From the NCBI RefSeq assembly GCF_900055185.1, contig NZ_FIZX01000008.1:19299-83298 (forward strand): DNA of 64,000 bases. The letters run 5' to 3'. The notes under the pieces were generated by a model. The model was not told where the DNA came from and did no database searches. It worked only from the letters and a program-made list of their open reading frames with translations. The position numbers and the translations under genes were made by a program. How positions within the stretch are numbered: the first letter of the stretch is position 1; the number at the start of each line of letters is the position of its first letter. Shown piece after piece: positions 46,771 to 57,942 of this stretch. This stretch comes from Grimontia celer (lineage in GTDB: Bacteria > Pseudomonadota > Gammaproteobacteria > Enterobacterales > Vibrionaceae).

Positions 46771-47909
46771 TGGCTAAGCCACTTCGAATTGGAATTGTCG
46801 CCGGGGAAATCTCCGGCGATATTTTAGGTGCCGGTTTTATCAAGGCTATCCAAGCCAAATTTCCTGATGCTGAGTTTGTCGGGATCGGCGGCCCTCGCAT
46901 GAAGGCGCTGGGTTGCGAAGCTCTTTTCGACATGGAGGAGCTGGCGGTGATGGGCATTGTGGAAGTGCTCGGACGCTTATCGAGATTACTCAAAGTAAAG
47001 CGTGAACTTGTCGAATACTTCACTGATAACCCACCAGATGTCTTTGTCGGTATTGATGCGCCAGATTTCAACTTGCGCCTTGAGAAGGACCTTAAAGATC
47101 GCGGCATTAAAACCGTGCACTACGTGAGTCCAAGTGTTTGGGCTTGGCGTCAGAAACGCATCTTTAAAATCGCCGCTGCCACCGATTTGGTGTTGGCACT
47201 CCTGCCTTTCGAAAAAGCCTTTTATGACAAGTTTGACGTTCCTTGTGCGTTTGTCGGTCACACCATGGCAGATGATATCCCGATGGTAAGCGACAAATCA
47301 GCGGCAAAAGAACTGTTGGGACTGGAGCAGGACAAGCGATATCTTGCTGTTTTACCCGGGAGTCGCGGTGGTGAAATGAAGCTGTTGGCTCCGACTTTCA
47401 TCAAAACCTGCAAACTGCTCAAGGAAAAATATCCTGATCTAGGCTTTGTGGTGGCATTAGTGAATGAGAAACGCCGCGCCCAGTTTGAAGAGGCATGGCA
47501 GCAAACCGCACTAGAACTGGACTTTGTGCTGGTGGATGACACGGCTCGAAACGTGATCACCGCTTCTGATGCCGTATTGCTAGCCTCTGGCACTGTTGCG
47601 CTGGAATGTATGTTGGTGAAGCGTCCTATGGTTGTGGGTTACGAAGTTAACGCCATCACCGCCTGGATTGCCAAACGCATGCTCAAGACGGAATTTGTTT
47701 CCCTGCCGAATATTCTCGCTGGCCGCGAGTTGGTTCCAGAACGACTTCAGGAAGCCTGCACACCAGAAACCTTGTCTGCTGACGTTTCCCGATTTCTCGA
47801 CAGTGACAATGAAGCTCTGATGGCGGAGTTTACCCGCCTTCATGAAATGATCCGCTGCGATGCTGATAAAACGTCAGCTGATGCGGTACTGAAACTGATA
47901 GGACGTTAG
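46770..47909 (+). CDS. lpxB: Lipid A disaccharide synthase
   Basis: 379 residues. GT-B family 19 glycosyltransferase joining lipid X and UDP-diacylglucosamine. Motifs [33 protein letters not shown] and [11 protein letters not shown] are intact. Confidence 0.96.
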   Translation: MAKPLRIGIVAGEISGDILGAGFIKAIQAKFPDAEFVGIGGPRMKALGCEALFDMEELAVMGIVEVLGRLSRLLKVKRELVEYFTDNPPDVFVGIDAPDFNLRLEKDLKDRGIKTVHYVSPSVWAWRQKRIFKIAAATDLVLALLPFEKAFYDKFDVPCAFVGHTMADDIPMVSDKSAAKELLGLEQDKRYLAVLPGSRGGEMKLLAPTFIKTCKLLKEKYPDLGFVVALVNEKRRAQFEEAWQQTALELDFVLVDDTARNVITASDAVLLASGTVALECMLVKRPMVVGYEVNAITAWIAKRMLKTEFVSLPNILAGRELVPERLQEACTPETLSADVSRFLDSDNEALMAEFTRLHEMIRCDADKTSADAVLKLIGR

Positions 47910-47912
47910 TCG

Positions 47913-48515
47913 ATGGACTTCGAACCTTTTGTTTATCCCGACGCTGAGCTTATTGCCGGTGTTGATGAAGTGGGCCGTGGCCCTCTTGTGGGCGCGGTGG
48001 TGACGGCAGCCGTCATTCTCGACCCTAACAACCCGATTGAAGGGCTGACCGACTCCAAAAAACTGACTGACAAAAAGCGTGCTGTACTCTTCGAAGAAAT
48101 TAAAGAGAAAGCATTGGCTTGGTCATTGGGACGAGCTGAACCGGAAGAGATTGACGATATCAATATTCTTTCGGCCACTATGCTTGCGATGGAACGCGCG
48201 GTAGCTGGTTTGAGCATCAAACCAGAATTTGTTCTGATTGATGGTAACCGTGTACCAAAGGGGTTGAATATCCCTGCAGAGGCGGTGGTGAAAGGTGATT
48301 TGCGCGTAGCAGAAATCAGTGCAGCTTCCATTCTGGCTAAGGTTGTTCGAGACCGGGAAATGGAAGAGTTGGACGTGCAATACCCCCAATATGGCTTTGC
48401 TAAGCACAAAGGTTATCCAACCAAGGCGCATTTTGAAGCGCTTGCTGAACATGGTGCTATCCCCCAGCACCGAAAGAGCTTTAAACCTGTTAAGAACGCT
48501 CTCGGCATTGCATAA
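47913..48515 (+). CDS. rnhB: Ribonuclease HII
   Basis: 200 residues. [13 protein letters not shown] carries the catalytic Asp-Glu pair, LIDGNRVPK and the KVVRDREM segment the rest. It removes ribonucleotides from DNA. Follows lpxB by 3 bp. Confidence 0.96.
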   Translation: MDFEPFVYPDAELIAGVDEVGRGPLVGAVVTAAVILDPNNPIEGLTDSKKLTDKKRAVLFEEIKEKALAWSLGRAEPEEIDDINILSATMLAMERAVAGLSIKPEFVLIDGNRVPKGLNIPAEAVVKGDLRVAEISAASILAKVVRDREMEELDVQYPQYGFAKHKGYPTKAHFEALAEHGAIPQHRKSFKPVKNALGIA

Positions 48516-48579
48516 TGTTTCCAGGGAGGGAGCTAACTCTCCCTGAACCTACACAATAAATCAGTAACGTAAGAGTACT

Positions 48580-51500
48580 ATGTCAGACCCACGCTTTATT
48601 CACCTTCGTGTTCACAGTGACTTTTCCATGGTTGATGGCCTCGGCAAGGTCCCGCCATTGGTCAAAAAAGTGGCCGAGTTAGGTATGCCTGCTATGGCAT
48701 TGACCGACTTTACTAACCTATGTGGTTTGGTGAAGTTCTACAACACGGCGCAAAGCACGGGTGTGAAGCCGATAATCGGCGCTGACTTTAAAATGCAAAC
48801 AGACACTTTTGGCGATGATCTTTGCCAAATTACGGTACTCGCTGCAAACAATGTCGGTTATAAAAACCTTACGTTACTGATTTCAAAAGCCTACCTTCGC
48901 GGTCATGTTCAGCACCAGCCGGTTATAGATTACCAGTGGCTGGCTGAACTCAAAGAAGGGCTGATTATCCTCTCTGGCGGTAAGAACGGGGATGTCGGTA
49001 AATCCTTGCTCAAGGGAAACATGGCAATGGCGGCAGAATGTGCCGCGTTTTACCAAGAGCACTTTCCTGATTCCTACTACATTGAGCTGATGCGAACGGG
49101 TCGTCCCGATGAAGAGGCTTACCTTCACTTCGCACTCGACTTTGCCGCTGAACAAGATCTTCCTGTCGTGGCAACAAACGAGGTTTGTTTCCTGACCGCA
49201 GATCTGTTTGATGCCCACGAAATTCGTGTCGCGATTCATGATGGTTATACGCTTGAAGATCCCCGCCGCCCGAAAAACTACAGCCCACAGCAGCATCTTC
49301 GCTCAGAAGAGGAGATGTGTGAGCTGTTCCATGACATTCCAGAAGCGCTGGCAAACACGGTAGAAATTGCCAAGCGCTGTAATGTCACCGTGCGACTTAA
49401 TGAATACTTCCTGCCAGCCTTCCCAACTGAAGGTATGGAAGAAACCGAATTTCTGGTGATGAAGTCTCGGGAAGGTTTGGAAGAGCGTCTGGAATTCCTG
49501 TTCCCGGATGAAGAAGAGCGTCTGAAGCGTCGACCAGAATACGATGAGCGTCTTGAAGTCGAACTGGAAGTGATCAACAACATGGGTTTCCCCGGTTACT
49601 TCCTCATCGTTATGGAGTTCATCCAGTGGTCGAAAGACAACGCGATTCCTGTGGGTCCGGGACGTGGTTCCGGTGCAGGCTCGCTGGTGGCCTATGCGCT
49701 TAAAATCACCGACCTTGATCCACTGGAATACGATCTGCTGTTCGAACGATTCCTGAACCCTGAACGTGTTTCCATGCCCGACTTTGACGTCGACTTCTGT
49801 ATGGATAAACGCGATCAGGTGATTGATCACGTCGCCGAAATGTATGGACGTGATGCGGTATCCCAGATCATTACCTTCGGTACCATGGCTGCCAAAGCGG
49901 TAATCCGTGATGTGGGGCGTGTACTTGGTCACCCCTATGGTTTTGTTGACCGTATTTCCAAATTGGTGCCGCCCGATCCAGGGATGACATTGGAAAAAGC
50001 CTTTGTGGCAGAGCCGCAGCTGGGTGAAATCTACGAAGCGGATGAAGAAGTCCGCGAGCTTATCGATACCTGTCGTATTCTGGAAGGCTGTACACGAAAC
50101 GCCGGTAAGCACGCGGGTGGTGTTGTTATCTCACCAACCACGATCACCGATTTTGCTCCGATTTATGCTGATGCTGAAGGTCACTTCCCGGTTACCCAGT
50201 TCGATAAGAATGACGTAGAAACTGCGGGCTTGGTGAAGTTTGACTTCTTGGGTCTGCGCACCCTGACCATCATCGACTGGGCATTGGGGCTTATTAATCC
50301 GCGCCTGGAGCGCAGTGGTCTGGAGCCGGTGCGTATTGAGTCGATTCCGCTCGAAGATACGGCCTCATTCCGCGTATTGCAGAACTCAGAAACCACGGCA
50401 GTATTCCAGCTCGAATCACGGGGTATGAAAGAGCTAATCAAGCGCCTTCAACCTGACTGTTTCGAAGATATCATCGCACTGGTTGCTCTGTTCCGTCCCG
50501 GCCCTCTGCAATCTGGCATGGTAGATAACTTTATCGACCGTAAGCACGGGCGCGAAGAGATCTCTTACCCTGATGCGACCTGGCAGCATGAGTCACTAAA
50601 AGAAATTCTGGATCCAACCTACGGCATCATTCTGTACCAAGAGCAGGTCATGCAGATCGCTCAGGTATTGTCTGGCTATACCCTTGGCGGTGCAGACATG
50701 CTCCGTCGTGCAATGGGTAAGAAAAAGCCAGAAGAGATGGCAAAGCAGCGCGCGACGTTTGAAAGCGGCGCAATCGCCAACGGTGTTGACGGTGAGTTGT
50801 CGATGAAGATTTTTGACCTGGTGGAGAAATTCGCGGGTTACGGCTTCAACAAATCGCACTCTGCAGCCTACGCGCTGGTTTCCTATCAAACACTTTGGTT
50901 GAAAACACACTATCCGGCTGAGTTCATGGCAGCGGTAATGACCGCGGATATGGATAACACCGACAAAATCGTTGGCCTGGTAGAAGAATGTCGCCGTATG
51001 AAACTGACCATGCTGCCACCAGATGTGAATGCAGGTCTGTACCGTTTCAACGTGAATGAAAAAGGTGAAATTGTTTACGGTATCGGTGCAATCAAGGGTG
51101 TTGGTGAAGCACCAATTGAAAACATCATCAAAGCGCGTCAAGAGGGCGGTTACTTCCGCGATCTCTTCGACTTCTGCGCTCGCATCGACACCAAGAAGGT
51201 GAACAAGCGTGTGATTGAAAAACTGATTCAGTCAGGCGCCATGGACCGATTAGGACCTCACCGAGCAGCTATGACAGCTTCTTTGGATGATGCATTGAAA
51301 TCAGCAAGCCAACACCATCAGGCAGAAGCTTTTGGTCAAACTGATATGTTCGGTGTACTGACGGATGCTCCGGAAGAAGTGGAGCACAAATATGCGAAAG
51401 TCCCGCCTTGGCCAGACAAAGTCTGGTTGGAAGGTGAACGCGAGACGTTAGGGCTTTACCTCACCGGGCACCCGATCAATAGCTATGTAAAAGAGCTGAA

Positions 51501-52059
51501 GCATTACATTACCTGGCGCTTAGAAGATGCACATGCCACCAAACGTGATGTGGTATCGACAGTGGCTGGCCTTGTCATCGCCGCACGGGTGATGACAACC
51601 AAGCGAGGCACCCGTATCGGTATCCTGACTTTGGATGACCGTTCAGGACGCATGGAAGTGATGCTGTTCTCAGATGCGCTAGAAAAGTATCTGGATCTCA
51701 TAGAAAAAGACAGAATTTTGGTGGTATCGGGACAGGTCAGCTTTGATGACTTCAACGGTGGCCTTAAAATGTCTGCACGAGAAGTGCTTGATATCTCCCA
51801 AGCGCGTGAAAAGTACCTGCGTGGTCTTGCTATCTCAGTGACCGACAGGCAAATTGATAACAAATTTTTTGAACGATTCAGTGAGATTCTGGAACCGCAC
51901 CGTGCGGGAACGGTTCCGGTCAACCTTTACTACCAGCGTGACGATGCTCGCGCAAAGTTGGTCTTAGGTACAGAGTGGCGTATTACGCCAGACGACAAAC
52001 TGATCGATGATTTAAAAACGCTGCTCGGCGATAAACAGGTCGAGCTGGAATTTGATTGA
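48580..52059 (+). CDS. dnaE: DNA polymerase III alpha subunit
   Basis: 1159 residues, one fewer than E. coli. N-terminal PHP domain ([15 protein letters not shown]), C-family polymerase core with [19 protein letters not shown] and [12 protein letters not shown] (catalytic Asp pair), helix-hairpin-helix, the clamp-binding GQTDMFG, and a C-terminal OB fold. Replicative polymerase. A 7-bp hairpin without T-run lies in the gap after rnhB. Confidence 0.98.
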   Translation: MSDPRFIHLRVHSDFSMVDGLGKVPPLVKKVAELGMPAMALTDFTNLCGLVKFYNTAQSTGVKPIIGADFKMQTDTFGDDLCQITVLAANNVGYKNLTLLISKAYLRGHVQHQPVIDYQWLAELKEGLIILSGGKNGDVGKSLLKGNMAMAAECAAFYQEHFPDSYYIELMRTGRPDEEAYLHFALDFAAEQDLPVVATNEVCFLTADLFDAHEIRVAIHDGYTLEDPRRPKNYSPQQHLRSEEEMCELFHDIPEALANTVEIAKRCNVTVRLNEYFLPAFPTEGMEETEFLVMKSREGLEERLEFLFPDEEERLKRRPEYDERLEVELEVINNMGFPGYFLIVMEFIQWSKDNAIPVGPGRGSGAGSLVAYALKITDLDPLEYDLLFERFLNPERVSMPDFDVDFCMDKRDQVIDHVAEMYGRDAVSQIITFGTMAAKAVIRDVGRVLGHPYGFVDRISKLVPPDPGMTLEKAFVAEPQLGEIYEADEEVRELIDTCRILEGCTRNAGKHAGGVVISPTTITDFAPIYADAEGHFPVTQFDKNDVETAGLVKFDFLGLRTLTIIDWALGLINPRLERSGLEPVRIESIPLEDTASFRVLQNSETTAVFQLESRGMKELIKRLQPDCFEDIIALVALFRPGPLQSGMVDNFIDRKHGREEISYPDATWQHESLKEILDPTYGIILYQEQVMQIAQVLSGYTLGGADMLRRAMGKKKPEEMAKQRATFESGAIANGVDGELSMKIFDLVEKFAGYGFNKSHSAAYALVSYQTLWLKTHYPAEFMAAVMTADMDNTDKIVGLVEECRRMKLTMLPPDVNAGLYRFNVNEKGEIVYGIGAIKGVGEAPIENIIKARQEGGYFRDLFDFCARIDTKKVNKRVIEKLIQSGAMDRLGPHRAAMTASLDDALKSASQHHQAEAFGQTDMFGVLTDAPEEVEHKYAKVPPWPDKVWLEGERETLGLYLTGHPINSYVKELKHYITWRLEDAHATKRDVVSTVAGLVIAARVMTTKRGTRIGILTLDDRSGRMEVMLFSDALEKYLDLIEKDRILVVSGQVSFDDFNGGLKMSAREVLDISQAREKYLRGLAISVTDRQIDNKFFERFSEILEPHRAGTVPVNLYYQRDDARAKLVLGTEWRITPDDKLIDDLKTLLGDKQVELEFD

Positions 52060-52119
52060 TACTTCGGCCCTGCCAGGAATGAGCGGGGCTATGTTATTAC
52101 TTAACAGGATTCTTTCTCT

Positions 52120-53082
52120 ATGAGTCTTAATTTCCTTGAATTTGAACAGCCAATCGCGGAATTGGAAGCAAAAATCGAAGCCCTGCGTGTAGTGTCCAAG
52201 CGCGGCGACGAAGCCGAGGCTGTCAACCTGGACAAAGAAATCGAGCAATTGGAGACCAAAAGCACTGAATTGACGAAGAAAATCTTCAGCGATTTGGGTG
52301 CTTGGCAGGTTGCACAGCTGGCACGTCACCCGCGTCGTCCTTACACATTGGACTATGCGGATCTGATTTTCACTGAATTTGAAGAGCTGGCAGGCGATCG
52401 TGCATACGCGGATGACAAAGCAATTGTTGGTGGTATGGCGCGTATTGATGGCCGTCCAGTGATGATTATTGGCCACCAGAAAGGCCGTGAAACCCGCGAG
52501 AAAGTGATTCGTAACTTCGGTATGCCAAAACCAGAAGGTTACCGTAAAGCACTGCGTCTGATGAAGATGGCTGAGCGTTTCAAAATGCCAATCATTACCT
52601 TCATTGATACGGCAGGAGCATATCCTGGCGTTGGTGCTGAAGAGCGCGGCCAGTCAGAAGCGATTGCACGTAACCTGAAAGAAATGGCAGGTCTGACTGT
52701 GCCAGTTATCGTTAACGTGGTTGGCGAAGGTGGTTCTGGTGGTGCACTGGCGATTGGTGTGGGCGACTATGTGAACATGCTTCAATACTCTACTTATTCG
52801 GTGATTTCGCCAGAAGGCTGTGCGTCAATCCTGTGGCGTGATTCAGACAAAGCGCCACAAGCCGCCGAAGCAATGGGTATGACAGCCCCTCGCCTTAAAG
52901 AGCTGGGTCTTATCGACAACATCATCGAAGAGCCAATGGGCGGTGCGCACCGTGATTTCGCGCAAACTGCTGCAAACGTCAAAGCGCTGTTGGTGGGTCA
53001 ACTTGAAGAGCTCGCGCAACTGGACTCTGATAACCTTCGTGAGCGCCGTTACCAGCGTCTGCTGAGCTACGGTTACTGTTAA
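52120..53082 (+). CDS. accA: Acetyl-CoA carboxylase carboxyltransferase alpha subunit
   Basis: 320 residues. With AccD it transfers CO2 from biotin to acetyl-CoA for fatty acid synthesis. Segments [40 protein letters not shown] and [15 protein letters not shown] are intact. It follows dnaE by 60 bp and ends in a terminator. Confidence 0.98.
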   Translation: MSLNFLEFEQPIAELEAKIEALRVVSKRGDEAEAVNLDKEIEQLETKSTELTKKIFSDLGAWQVAQLARHPRRPYTLDYADLIFTEFEELAGDRAYADDKAIVGGMARIDGRPVMIIGHQKGRETREKVIRNFGMPKPEGYRKALRLMKMAERFKMPIITFIDTAGAYPGVGAEERGQSEAIARNLKEMAGLTVPVIVNVVGEGGSGGALAIGVGDYVNMLQYSTYSVISPEGCASILWRDSDKAPQAAEAMGMTAPRLKELGLIDNIIEEPMGGAHRDFAQTAANVKALLVGQLEELAQLDSDNLRERRYQRLLSYGYC

Positions 53083-53102
53083 GCGCAAACCGTTTGATTT
53101 AG

Positions 53103-53125
53103 AAAGGGCCAAATGGCCCTTTTTT
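53103..53125 (+). terminator. accA terminator
   Basis: 8-bp stem AAAGGGCC (53103-53110) with GGCCCTTT (53115-53122), loop AAAT, then T. Confidence 0.88.
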
Positions 53126-53172
53126 CGTATCTGATGCTATGATTCGAAAAATTCGTCATTCTCGAAGTGTCT

Positions 53173-54504
53173 ATGCTGTTCTCTCTGTTTGAAAGTGTCC
53201 TTGATAAATACACGCCTGCCCCACGTCAAATTGTGTTGGCTTTCAGTGGAGGTATGGATTCGCGTGTGATGCTTGATTTGCTTGCAACTTATCGGGATAT
53301 TCATTCTCAACATCAATATCTGGTTATTCATGTTCACCATGGCTTAAGTCCTAATGCCGATACCTGGTTGGCTCAATGTGAGCGTTGGGCTGAAGAAGCA
53401 GATTTCGCATTCAAGGGTATTCGGGTATCACTCACCCACAAGGGGGAGAGCCTCGAAAAAGCCGCTAGGGATGCGCGCTATCAAGCTATTTTGAAATCAG
53501 TTGACGACAATGCTCTGGTGTTGACCGGGCAGCATGCCGATGATCAGGCAGAAACTTTTTTACTGGCACTCAAGCGTGGCAGTGGTCCCGCGGGTTTGGC
53601 TGCTATGCCTGAAACACGAACGATGGGGCATGCAGAGTTATGTCGTCCTCTTCTTGAGGCACACAGAAAGACAATTGGGGAATATGCTGAATCGCAGGGA
53701 CTGACTTGGGTTGAAGATGAAAGCAATCTGGATAACCGCTTTGACCGTAATTTTATCAGGCAAGAATGGCTGCCAGTTGCCAACAAACGTTGGCCGGGGT
53801 TAACAAAAGCGATCAACCGTACTGCCAATCACTGTGCTGAGCAGGAGCTCCTTCTTGATGAATTACTTATTTCTTACGATGCTGAAGTGATAGGGGAAGA
53901 TGCCAGTTTTAGCATAGACAAAGTGAGTTCGTACTCGATGGTGTTACAGAGAGCGCTAGTAAGACGCTGGCTAAAGTGCGTGGGAAAGGTCTCTCTTTCT
54001 CAAGCTCAGTTGGGAGAGGTTTTTTCATCGGTCATAAATGCAGCGCAAGATGCCAACCCGGCTTTGAGACTATCTCAAGGAGAAGTACGCAGGTATCAAA
54101 ATAAACTCTGGTTTGTAGTGCATTATCAAGATATCTCCGATTGGGATTCATTGTTGGCTGTCGATAGGACGGTTCAACTGCCGGATAACTTAGGGGTATT
54201 GGCACTGACGAAGGCCAAAAATGGTGCTCCTGGGCTCAAGCTTCGAACACCGAGAACAGACGAGCCACTAAGGGTGATTTTTGACCCGGAGAGGTTGTTT
54301 GCGCACCCGGTTGGCCGCCAAGGTAAAAGAAAGTTAAAAAAACTGTTTCAGGAGTATGGAGTCCCGAGTTGGCTTCGCCGCAGAACGCCGATTTTGCTTT
54401 ATGGCGACACCGTAGCTGCTGTTGGAGATTTGTTTGTTTGTAATGATTATGTGGGGGATGAGTGTGAGCTTGTCTGGCACAAATCCCAAGCATTGAATGC
54501 GTGA
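53173..54504 (+). CDS. tilS: tRNA(Ile)-lysidine synthetase
   Basis: 443 residues from the ATG at 53173 (the GTG two codons earlier has no better site). It makes lysidine at C34 of tRNA-Ile2. PP-loop SGGMDS at 25-30 (Met where Val is usual), DDQAETFLLALKRGSG, DESNLDNRFDRNFIRQ, then TilS N2 and C-terminal substrate-binding domains. The C-terminal half is less conserved, as is common. Confidence 0.95.
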   Translation: MLFSLFESVLDKYTPAPRQIVLAFSGGMDSRVMLDLLATYRDIHSQHQYLVIHVHHGLSPNADTWLAQCERWAEEADFAFKGIRVSLTHKGESLEKAARDARYQAILKSVDDNALVLTGQHADDQAETFLLALKRGSGPAGLAAMPETRTMGHAELCRPLLEAHRKTIGEYAESQGLTWVEDESNLDNRFDRNFIRQEWLPVANKRWPGLTKAINRTANHCAEQELLLDELLISYDAEVIGEDASFSIDKVSSYSMVLQRALVRRWLKCVGKVSLSQAQLGEVFSSVINAAQDANPALRLSQGEVRRYQNKLWFVVHYQDISDWDSLLAVDRTVQLPDNLGVLALTKAKNGAPGLKLRTPRTDEPLRVIFDPERLFAHPVGRQGKRKLKKLFQEYGVPSWLRRRTPILLYGDTVAAVGDLFVCNDYVGDECELVWHKSQALNA

Positions 54505-54560
54505 ATACCTTTTACGTGCAACAATTTAACAAAACTGGAAAACAATAAAGCGAGGAAGCG

Positions 54561-54872
54561 ATGAAACAACTCTTACCTTTAGGTCTGGCAGCCATGATGA
54601 TGGCTGCGCCTTCATTTGCTGCAGGAGATACAGAAGCCGGTAAAGCCAAAGCGGCAATCTGTGCAGCTTGCCATGGTGCCAACGGCATTGCCGTGATCCC
54701 AGGCTACCCTAATCTTGCTGGCCAAAATGAGCAGTATCTGGTTTCAGCATTGAAAGCTTACAAAAACGGCGAACGCACTGGCGCGCAAGCGATGATCATG
54801 AAGCCTCAGGCAGACATGCTGAGTGACGCTGACATGGCAAATCTGGCTGCATACTTTGCACAGATGAAATAG
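54561..54872 (+). CDS. Periplasmic class I cytochrome c
   Basis: 103 residues: signal peptide (about 1-20, ending SFAA) and one haem c site CAACH, with distal Met likely in [11 protein letters not shown]. It resembles the c-type cytochromes of the cytochrome c553/c4-half group common in marine gammaproteobacteria. Electron partner unknown. Confidence 0.9.
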   Translation: MKQLLPLGLAAMMMAAPSFAAGDTEAGKAKAAICAACHGANGIAVIPGYPNLAGQNEQYLVSALKAYKNGERTGAQAMIMKPQADMLSDADMANLAAYFAQMK

Positions 54873-54894
54873 TCACCCCGACAAATACAGATTG

Positions 54895-54923
54895 AAAGCC
54901 ACGGACTACGCCGTGGCTTTTTT
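54895..54923 (+). terminator. Cytochrome c gene terminator
   Basis: 10-bp stem (54895-54904 with 54911-54920) with a T-run. Confidence 0.88.
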
Positions 54924-55019
54924 ATGTCTGACAGTTAGTTGAGGAAGATAATTGCTTAACGACAGATCGCAATATTTTATTTTGCCTGAGTGTTTTTTGC
55001 TCGATCAAACTTGCTGCTA

Positions 55020-55048
55020 TTGAAGATAATTTTAGGTTTTACTATTGT
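55020..55048 (+). promoter_or_regulatory. Putative promoter of the NSS transporter gene
   Basis: TTGAAG (55020-55025) and TATTGT (55043-55048) with 17-bp spacing, 36 bp before the start codon. Confidence 0.45.
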
Positions 55049-55083
55049 ACTAGCTCACTGATACGCCGTGAGAGGTAAAAACA

Positions 55084-56433
55084 ATGGCAGCTGGACGCGA
55101 ACATTTTAGTTCCAGACTCGGTTTCGTTTTAGCAGCAGCCGGTGCTGCAGTGGGGCTGGGTAATATCTGGGGATTCCCAACACAAGCAGCAAGTAACGGT
55201 GGTGGCGCCTTTCTTTTAGTCTACCTTTTGATGATCCTCATCGTTGCCTACCCTATGCTGGTGGTTGAAATGGCGATTGGCCGTCATGGTCAGGCAAACC
55301 CCATCGACAGCATGAGAAAACTGGGACGATCTCCGTTATCAAAAACGTTTGGGGGTGGTGTAGGTCTTATCGGCCTGATGGTGCCTTGTCTGGTACTGGC
55401 TTTTTATAGCATCGTTGGTGGATGGCTAATTTCTTACTTGCTTGCCGCAGGTGCGGAGCTTATTGGGCTTCATGACGCTGCAATCTGGTTGAAGGGTTTC
55501 TCGGTTGAACGAAATCTGTTGGGCGCGGGTCTTTTCTATCTGCTGACTATCTTGATAGTTCAGGCGGGTGTGAAAGAAGGTATCGAGAAATGGTCGACGC
55601 GCCTGATGCCAGCACTCTTCATTCTGTTCGCTGTGCTTTTCATTTACGTGATGACATTGCCGGGAGCCACTGATGGTCTAGCACACTACCTCATCCCTGA
55701 CTTTTCCAAAGTGATGGATAGCGATCTGATTCTGGCCGCGATGGGGCAAGGCTTCTTCTCTCTGACCATTGGCGGCTGTTCCATGTTGATTTACGGTTCG
55801 TACCTTAGTCGCAAAGAGAACCTGCCCAAAATGGCGCTGAATGTCACGCTGGTGGATACCGCTGTGGCGGTGATTGCTGGTCTGGTGATCCTGCCTGCCA
55901 TGTTTGCTGCTATGCGTCAGGGCGTTGAAATTTATGATGCTAACGGTGCGCTGTTGAGCTCTTCTACTCTGGTCTTCGATGTACTGCCTATGCTGTTTCA
56001 AGGCCTTGGTTCAGTTGGAACTGTTGTTGCGCTGGTGTTTTTCCTGCTAATGACGATTGCCGCGCTGACATCGTCTATCTCTATGCTTGAATGTCCAGTT
56101 GCGCTGGTGAGTGAACGCCTTGGTACCAAACGTTCTTTTGCAAGCTGGTTGTTGGGTGGCGTGATTGCTGCTCTCAGTGCGGTGATTGTGTTTAACTTTG
56201 GTGAGTTGTTTGGTCTGGTTGCCACTATCGCAACACAATATTTCCAGCCAATTGCTGCGCTTCTTTTCTGTTTATATGGTGGTTGGGTATGGAAACGTAC
56301 GCAGAAATTGGAAGAACTTCGACAAGGCTACGAAGATATCGAACAAGGCTTGTTCTGGAAAGTCTGGCCTCTGTATGTGAAATTTGTTTGTCCGGTTCTG
56401 GTTATTGCAGTGATTTGGATGTCGCTGGTTTAA
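55084..56433 (+). CDS. Sodium-dependent transporter, NSS (SNF) family
   Basis: 449 residues, about 11 transmembrane helices, LeuT fold. The first helix carries AAAGAAVGLGNIWGFPTQAASNGGGAF, the sodium- and substrate-site helix. The Arg of the GNxWRFP motif, which forms the outer gate in LeuT, is Gly here. The next conserved segment PMLVVEMAIGRHGQ is intact. Likely an amino acid or related solute symporter in the inner membrane; substrate unknown. Confidence 0.9.
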   Translation: MAAGREHFSSRLGFVLAAAGAAVGLGNIWGFPTQAASNGGGAFLLVYLLMILIVAYPMLVVEMAIGRHGQANPIDSMRKLGRSPLSKTFGGGVGLIGLMVPCLVLAFYSIVGGWLISYLLAAGAELIGLHDAAIWLKGFSVERNLLGAGLFYLLTILIVQAGVKEGIEKWSTRLMPALFILFAVLFIYVMTLPGATDGLAHYLIPDFSKVMDSDLILAAMGQGFFSLTIGGCSMLIYGSYLSRKENLPKMALNVTLVDTAVAVIAGLVILPAMFAAMRQGVEIYDANGALLSSSTLVFDVLPMLFQGLGSVGTVVALVFFLLMTIAALTSSISMLECPVALVSERLGTKRSFASWLLGGVIAALSAVIVFNFGELFGLVATIATQYFQPIAALLFCLYGGWVWKRTQKLEELRQGYEDIEQGLFWKVWPLYVKFVCPVLVIAVIWMSLV

Positions 56434-56456
56434 ACCTTTTCAAGTAAACAGAAACC

Positions 56457-56486
56457 AAAAACGGAAGCCGTAGCGCTTCCGTTTTT
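56457..56486. terminator. Bidirectional terminator
   Basis: 12-bp stem AAAAACGGAAGC (56457-56468) with GCTTCCGTTTTT (56475-56486) between the convergent transporter and DUF4250 genes. Confidence 0.9.
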
Positions 56487-56503
56487 ATTGGATGTTGATG
56501 CTG

Positions 56504-56692
56504 TTAGCGGAACTGGTTTTGTTCAGTCATGTACTCGAAACCTGCAGTGGCAAGTTTTGCTTTCAGGGCTTCGGCATCAATATCAAAGTACTTCACCAAC
56601 TCTTCCAGCGAAGAAAAATCGTCCCGCAACTTCATGTTCACGATACTCATCAGCATGATGGTATCCATGGTGTCAAAGTTCTTTAGATCCAT
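56504..56692 (-). CDS. DUF4250 family small protein
   Basis: 62 residues, soluble, starting [20 protein letters not shown]. The first 45 residues look like a small helix-turn-helix-type helical bundle with DDFSSLEELVKYFDID. Function unknown. It overlaps the end of yaeP by one base. Confidence 0.78.
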   Translation of the reverse strand: MDLKNFDTMDTIMLMSIVNMKLRDDFSSLEELVKYFDIDAEALKAKLATAGFEYMTEQNQFR

Positions 56693-56898
56693 TACGCGTC
56701 CTCGTGATCGCTGATCAGAAGGTTTGCTGCTGCAAAGGCAGCTTGCTCGCGTAGCTCTTGCGCAACCGTTTCGTCAGATGCTACTGCATTCAATGCACGA
56801 ACAGCACAAGCAATTGCCTGCGGAATATAACCTTGTTCGCCGCTGCCAATTTCTGAATAACGTTGACGGATCAAATCGCAACAATCGTAGACTCTCAT
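56692..56898 (-). CDS. yaeP: UPF0253 family protein YaeP
   Basis: 68 residues from the ATG at 56898 (AAGGAG upstream), close to E. coli Yae[21 protein letters not shown] and [15 protein letters not shown]. Function unknown. In E. coli yaeP lies with rof near tilS; here DUF4250 takes the place of rof. Confidence 0.87.
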   Translation of the reverse strand: MRVYDCCDLIRQRYSEIGSGEQGYIPQAIACAVRALNAVASDETVAQELREQAAFAAANLLISDHEDA

Positions 56899-56935
56899 AG
56901 CCACTCCTTGAATAAAACTGAAGCCAATATAACGT

Positions 56936-56959
56936 AAAAAGGCTCCGCAATGGAGCCTT
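56936..56959 (-). terminator. Terminator of the GGDEF gene
   Basis: 8-bp stem (56939-56946 with 56952-56959), T-run on the minus strand. Confidence 0.78.
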
Positions 56960-56979
56960 GAGGTCAGTTATCTAAAGGG

Positions 56980-57834
56980 TTACCGGCGTTTATGTTTGTT
57001 GCGGTACATACCTCGGTCTGCGCGCTCAAACATGGAGACATTATTGTCACCCTGGCGATAGGCTGAACAGCCGACAGAGCTGGAGATATTATGTGCGGTC
57101 AGGAGTGGATCTTTAGCTATCAGTGACTTGAGTCGTTCGTTCACTAGCTGTGCTGACTCTCGTGTAGCCGGTGTCAGAATAACAGCAAATTCGTCCCCAC
57201 CCAGACGGTAGCAACGGTCAGAAGCTCGGATAGCCTCTTTTAATAGCAAAGAGAAACGGCGCAATACTTTGTCACCATCAAGGTGCCCATAAGTGTCATT
57301 GACCTGTTTGAAATTATCCATGTCAAAAATCATCAAAATTAAGCCATGATCATTACGTTCAGTCATTGCGATGGACTGACGCATGTCTTGCTCGAAGCTG
57401 GTTCGGTTGTTCAATCCAGTTAGGCTATCGAGGAGCGCAAGGTTACGAACACGATTGTATTCAATGGCATTGCTCAAAGGACCTGCGAGCAGGCGATGAT
57501 AGGTATGGATAAGGGCAATTTCGTCATCATCAAGTTTATAAGGAGTACTGTATTGCAGCATGCCTAGCGAGGTGTTCGCGAACTTGAGGGAAAAGGTTTG
57601 TCGGTACTCTGAAGCACCGCCACGACGAACGATATGGGAAATCTCTTCGTGCTCCCAGATCAGTCGGGTGATGTCGATTTGCTTTTCTAACTCTCTGGTA
57701 AAAACTTCAAACAGAGGATCGATATCCAATCTTCCTTGAAGTTTCTGCAGCACCATCAGACGCTGATCCGCACCCAGAGGAACACGACGAGATTGAATCG
57801 CCGCTTTTTTTACTTGTTCCAGTTGCGTACTCAT
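56980..57834 (-). CDS. Diguanylate cyclase with short N-terminal domain
   Basis: 284 residues from the ATG at 57834 (GAGG 8 nt upstream); the frame's upstream ATG is less likely. Residues 1-125 look like a small GAF-type domain (YRQTFSLKFANTSLGMLQYS). The GGDEF domain is complete: LLDSLTGLNNRTSFEQD, FDMDNFKQVNDTYGHLDGD, GGDEF at 212-216 and RxxD inhibitory site RASD at 203-206. Predicted soluble c-di-GMP synthase with feedback control. Confidence 0.9.
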   Translation of the reverse strand: MSTQLEQVKKAAIQSRRVPLGADQRLMVLQKLQGRLDIDPLFEVFTRELEKQIDITRLIWEHEEISHIVRRGGASEYRQTFSLKFANTSLGMLQYSTPYKLDDDEIALIHTYHRLLAGPLSNAIEYNRVRNLALLDSLTGLNNRTSFEQDMRQSIAMTERNDHGLILMIFDMDNFKQVNDTYGHLDGDKVLRRFSLLLKEAIRASDRCYRLGGDEFAVILTPATRESAQLVNERLKSLIAKDPLLTAHNISSSVGCSAYRQGDNNVSMFERADRGMYRNKHKRR

Positions 57835-57942
57835 CGAAATTGCCTCAGAAACCAAAAACTATCACTGTTTATGCTTTAATCAACAAAAGCAAAAAGCGTT
57901 CCAGTTCTACTGAGCTAATGTGCTTCATCCAGAGAGCAGGGA

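Noticed and set aside
48522..48545. Terminator between rnhB and dnaE
   Set aside because: A 7-bp hairpin without a T-run; the genes are probably still co-transcribed.
49303..50112. 269-codon frame antisense to dnaE
   Set aside because: A shadow of the strongly conserved dnaE reading frame; composition is Phe/His/Arg-rich and unlike a real protein.
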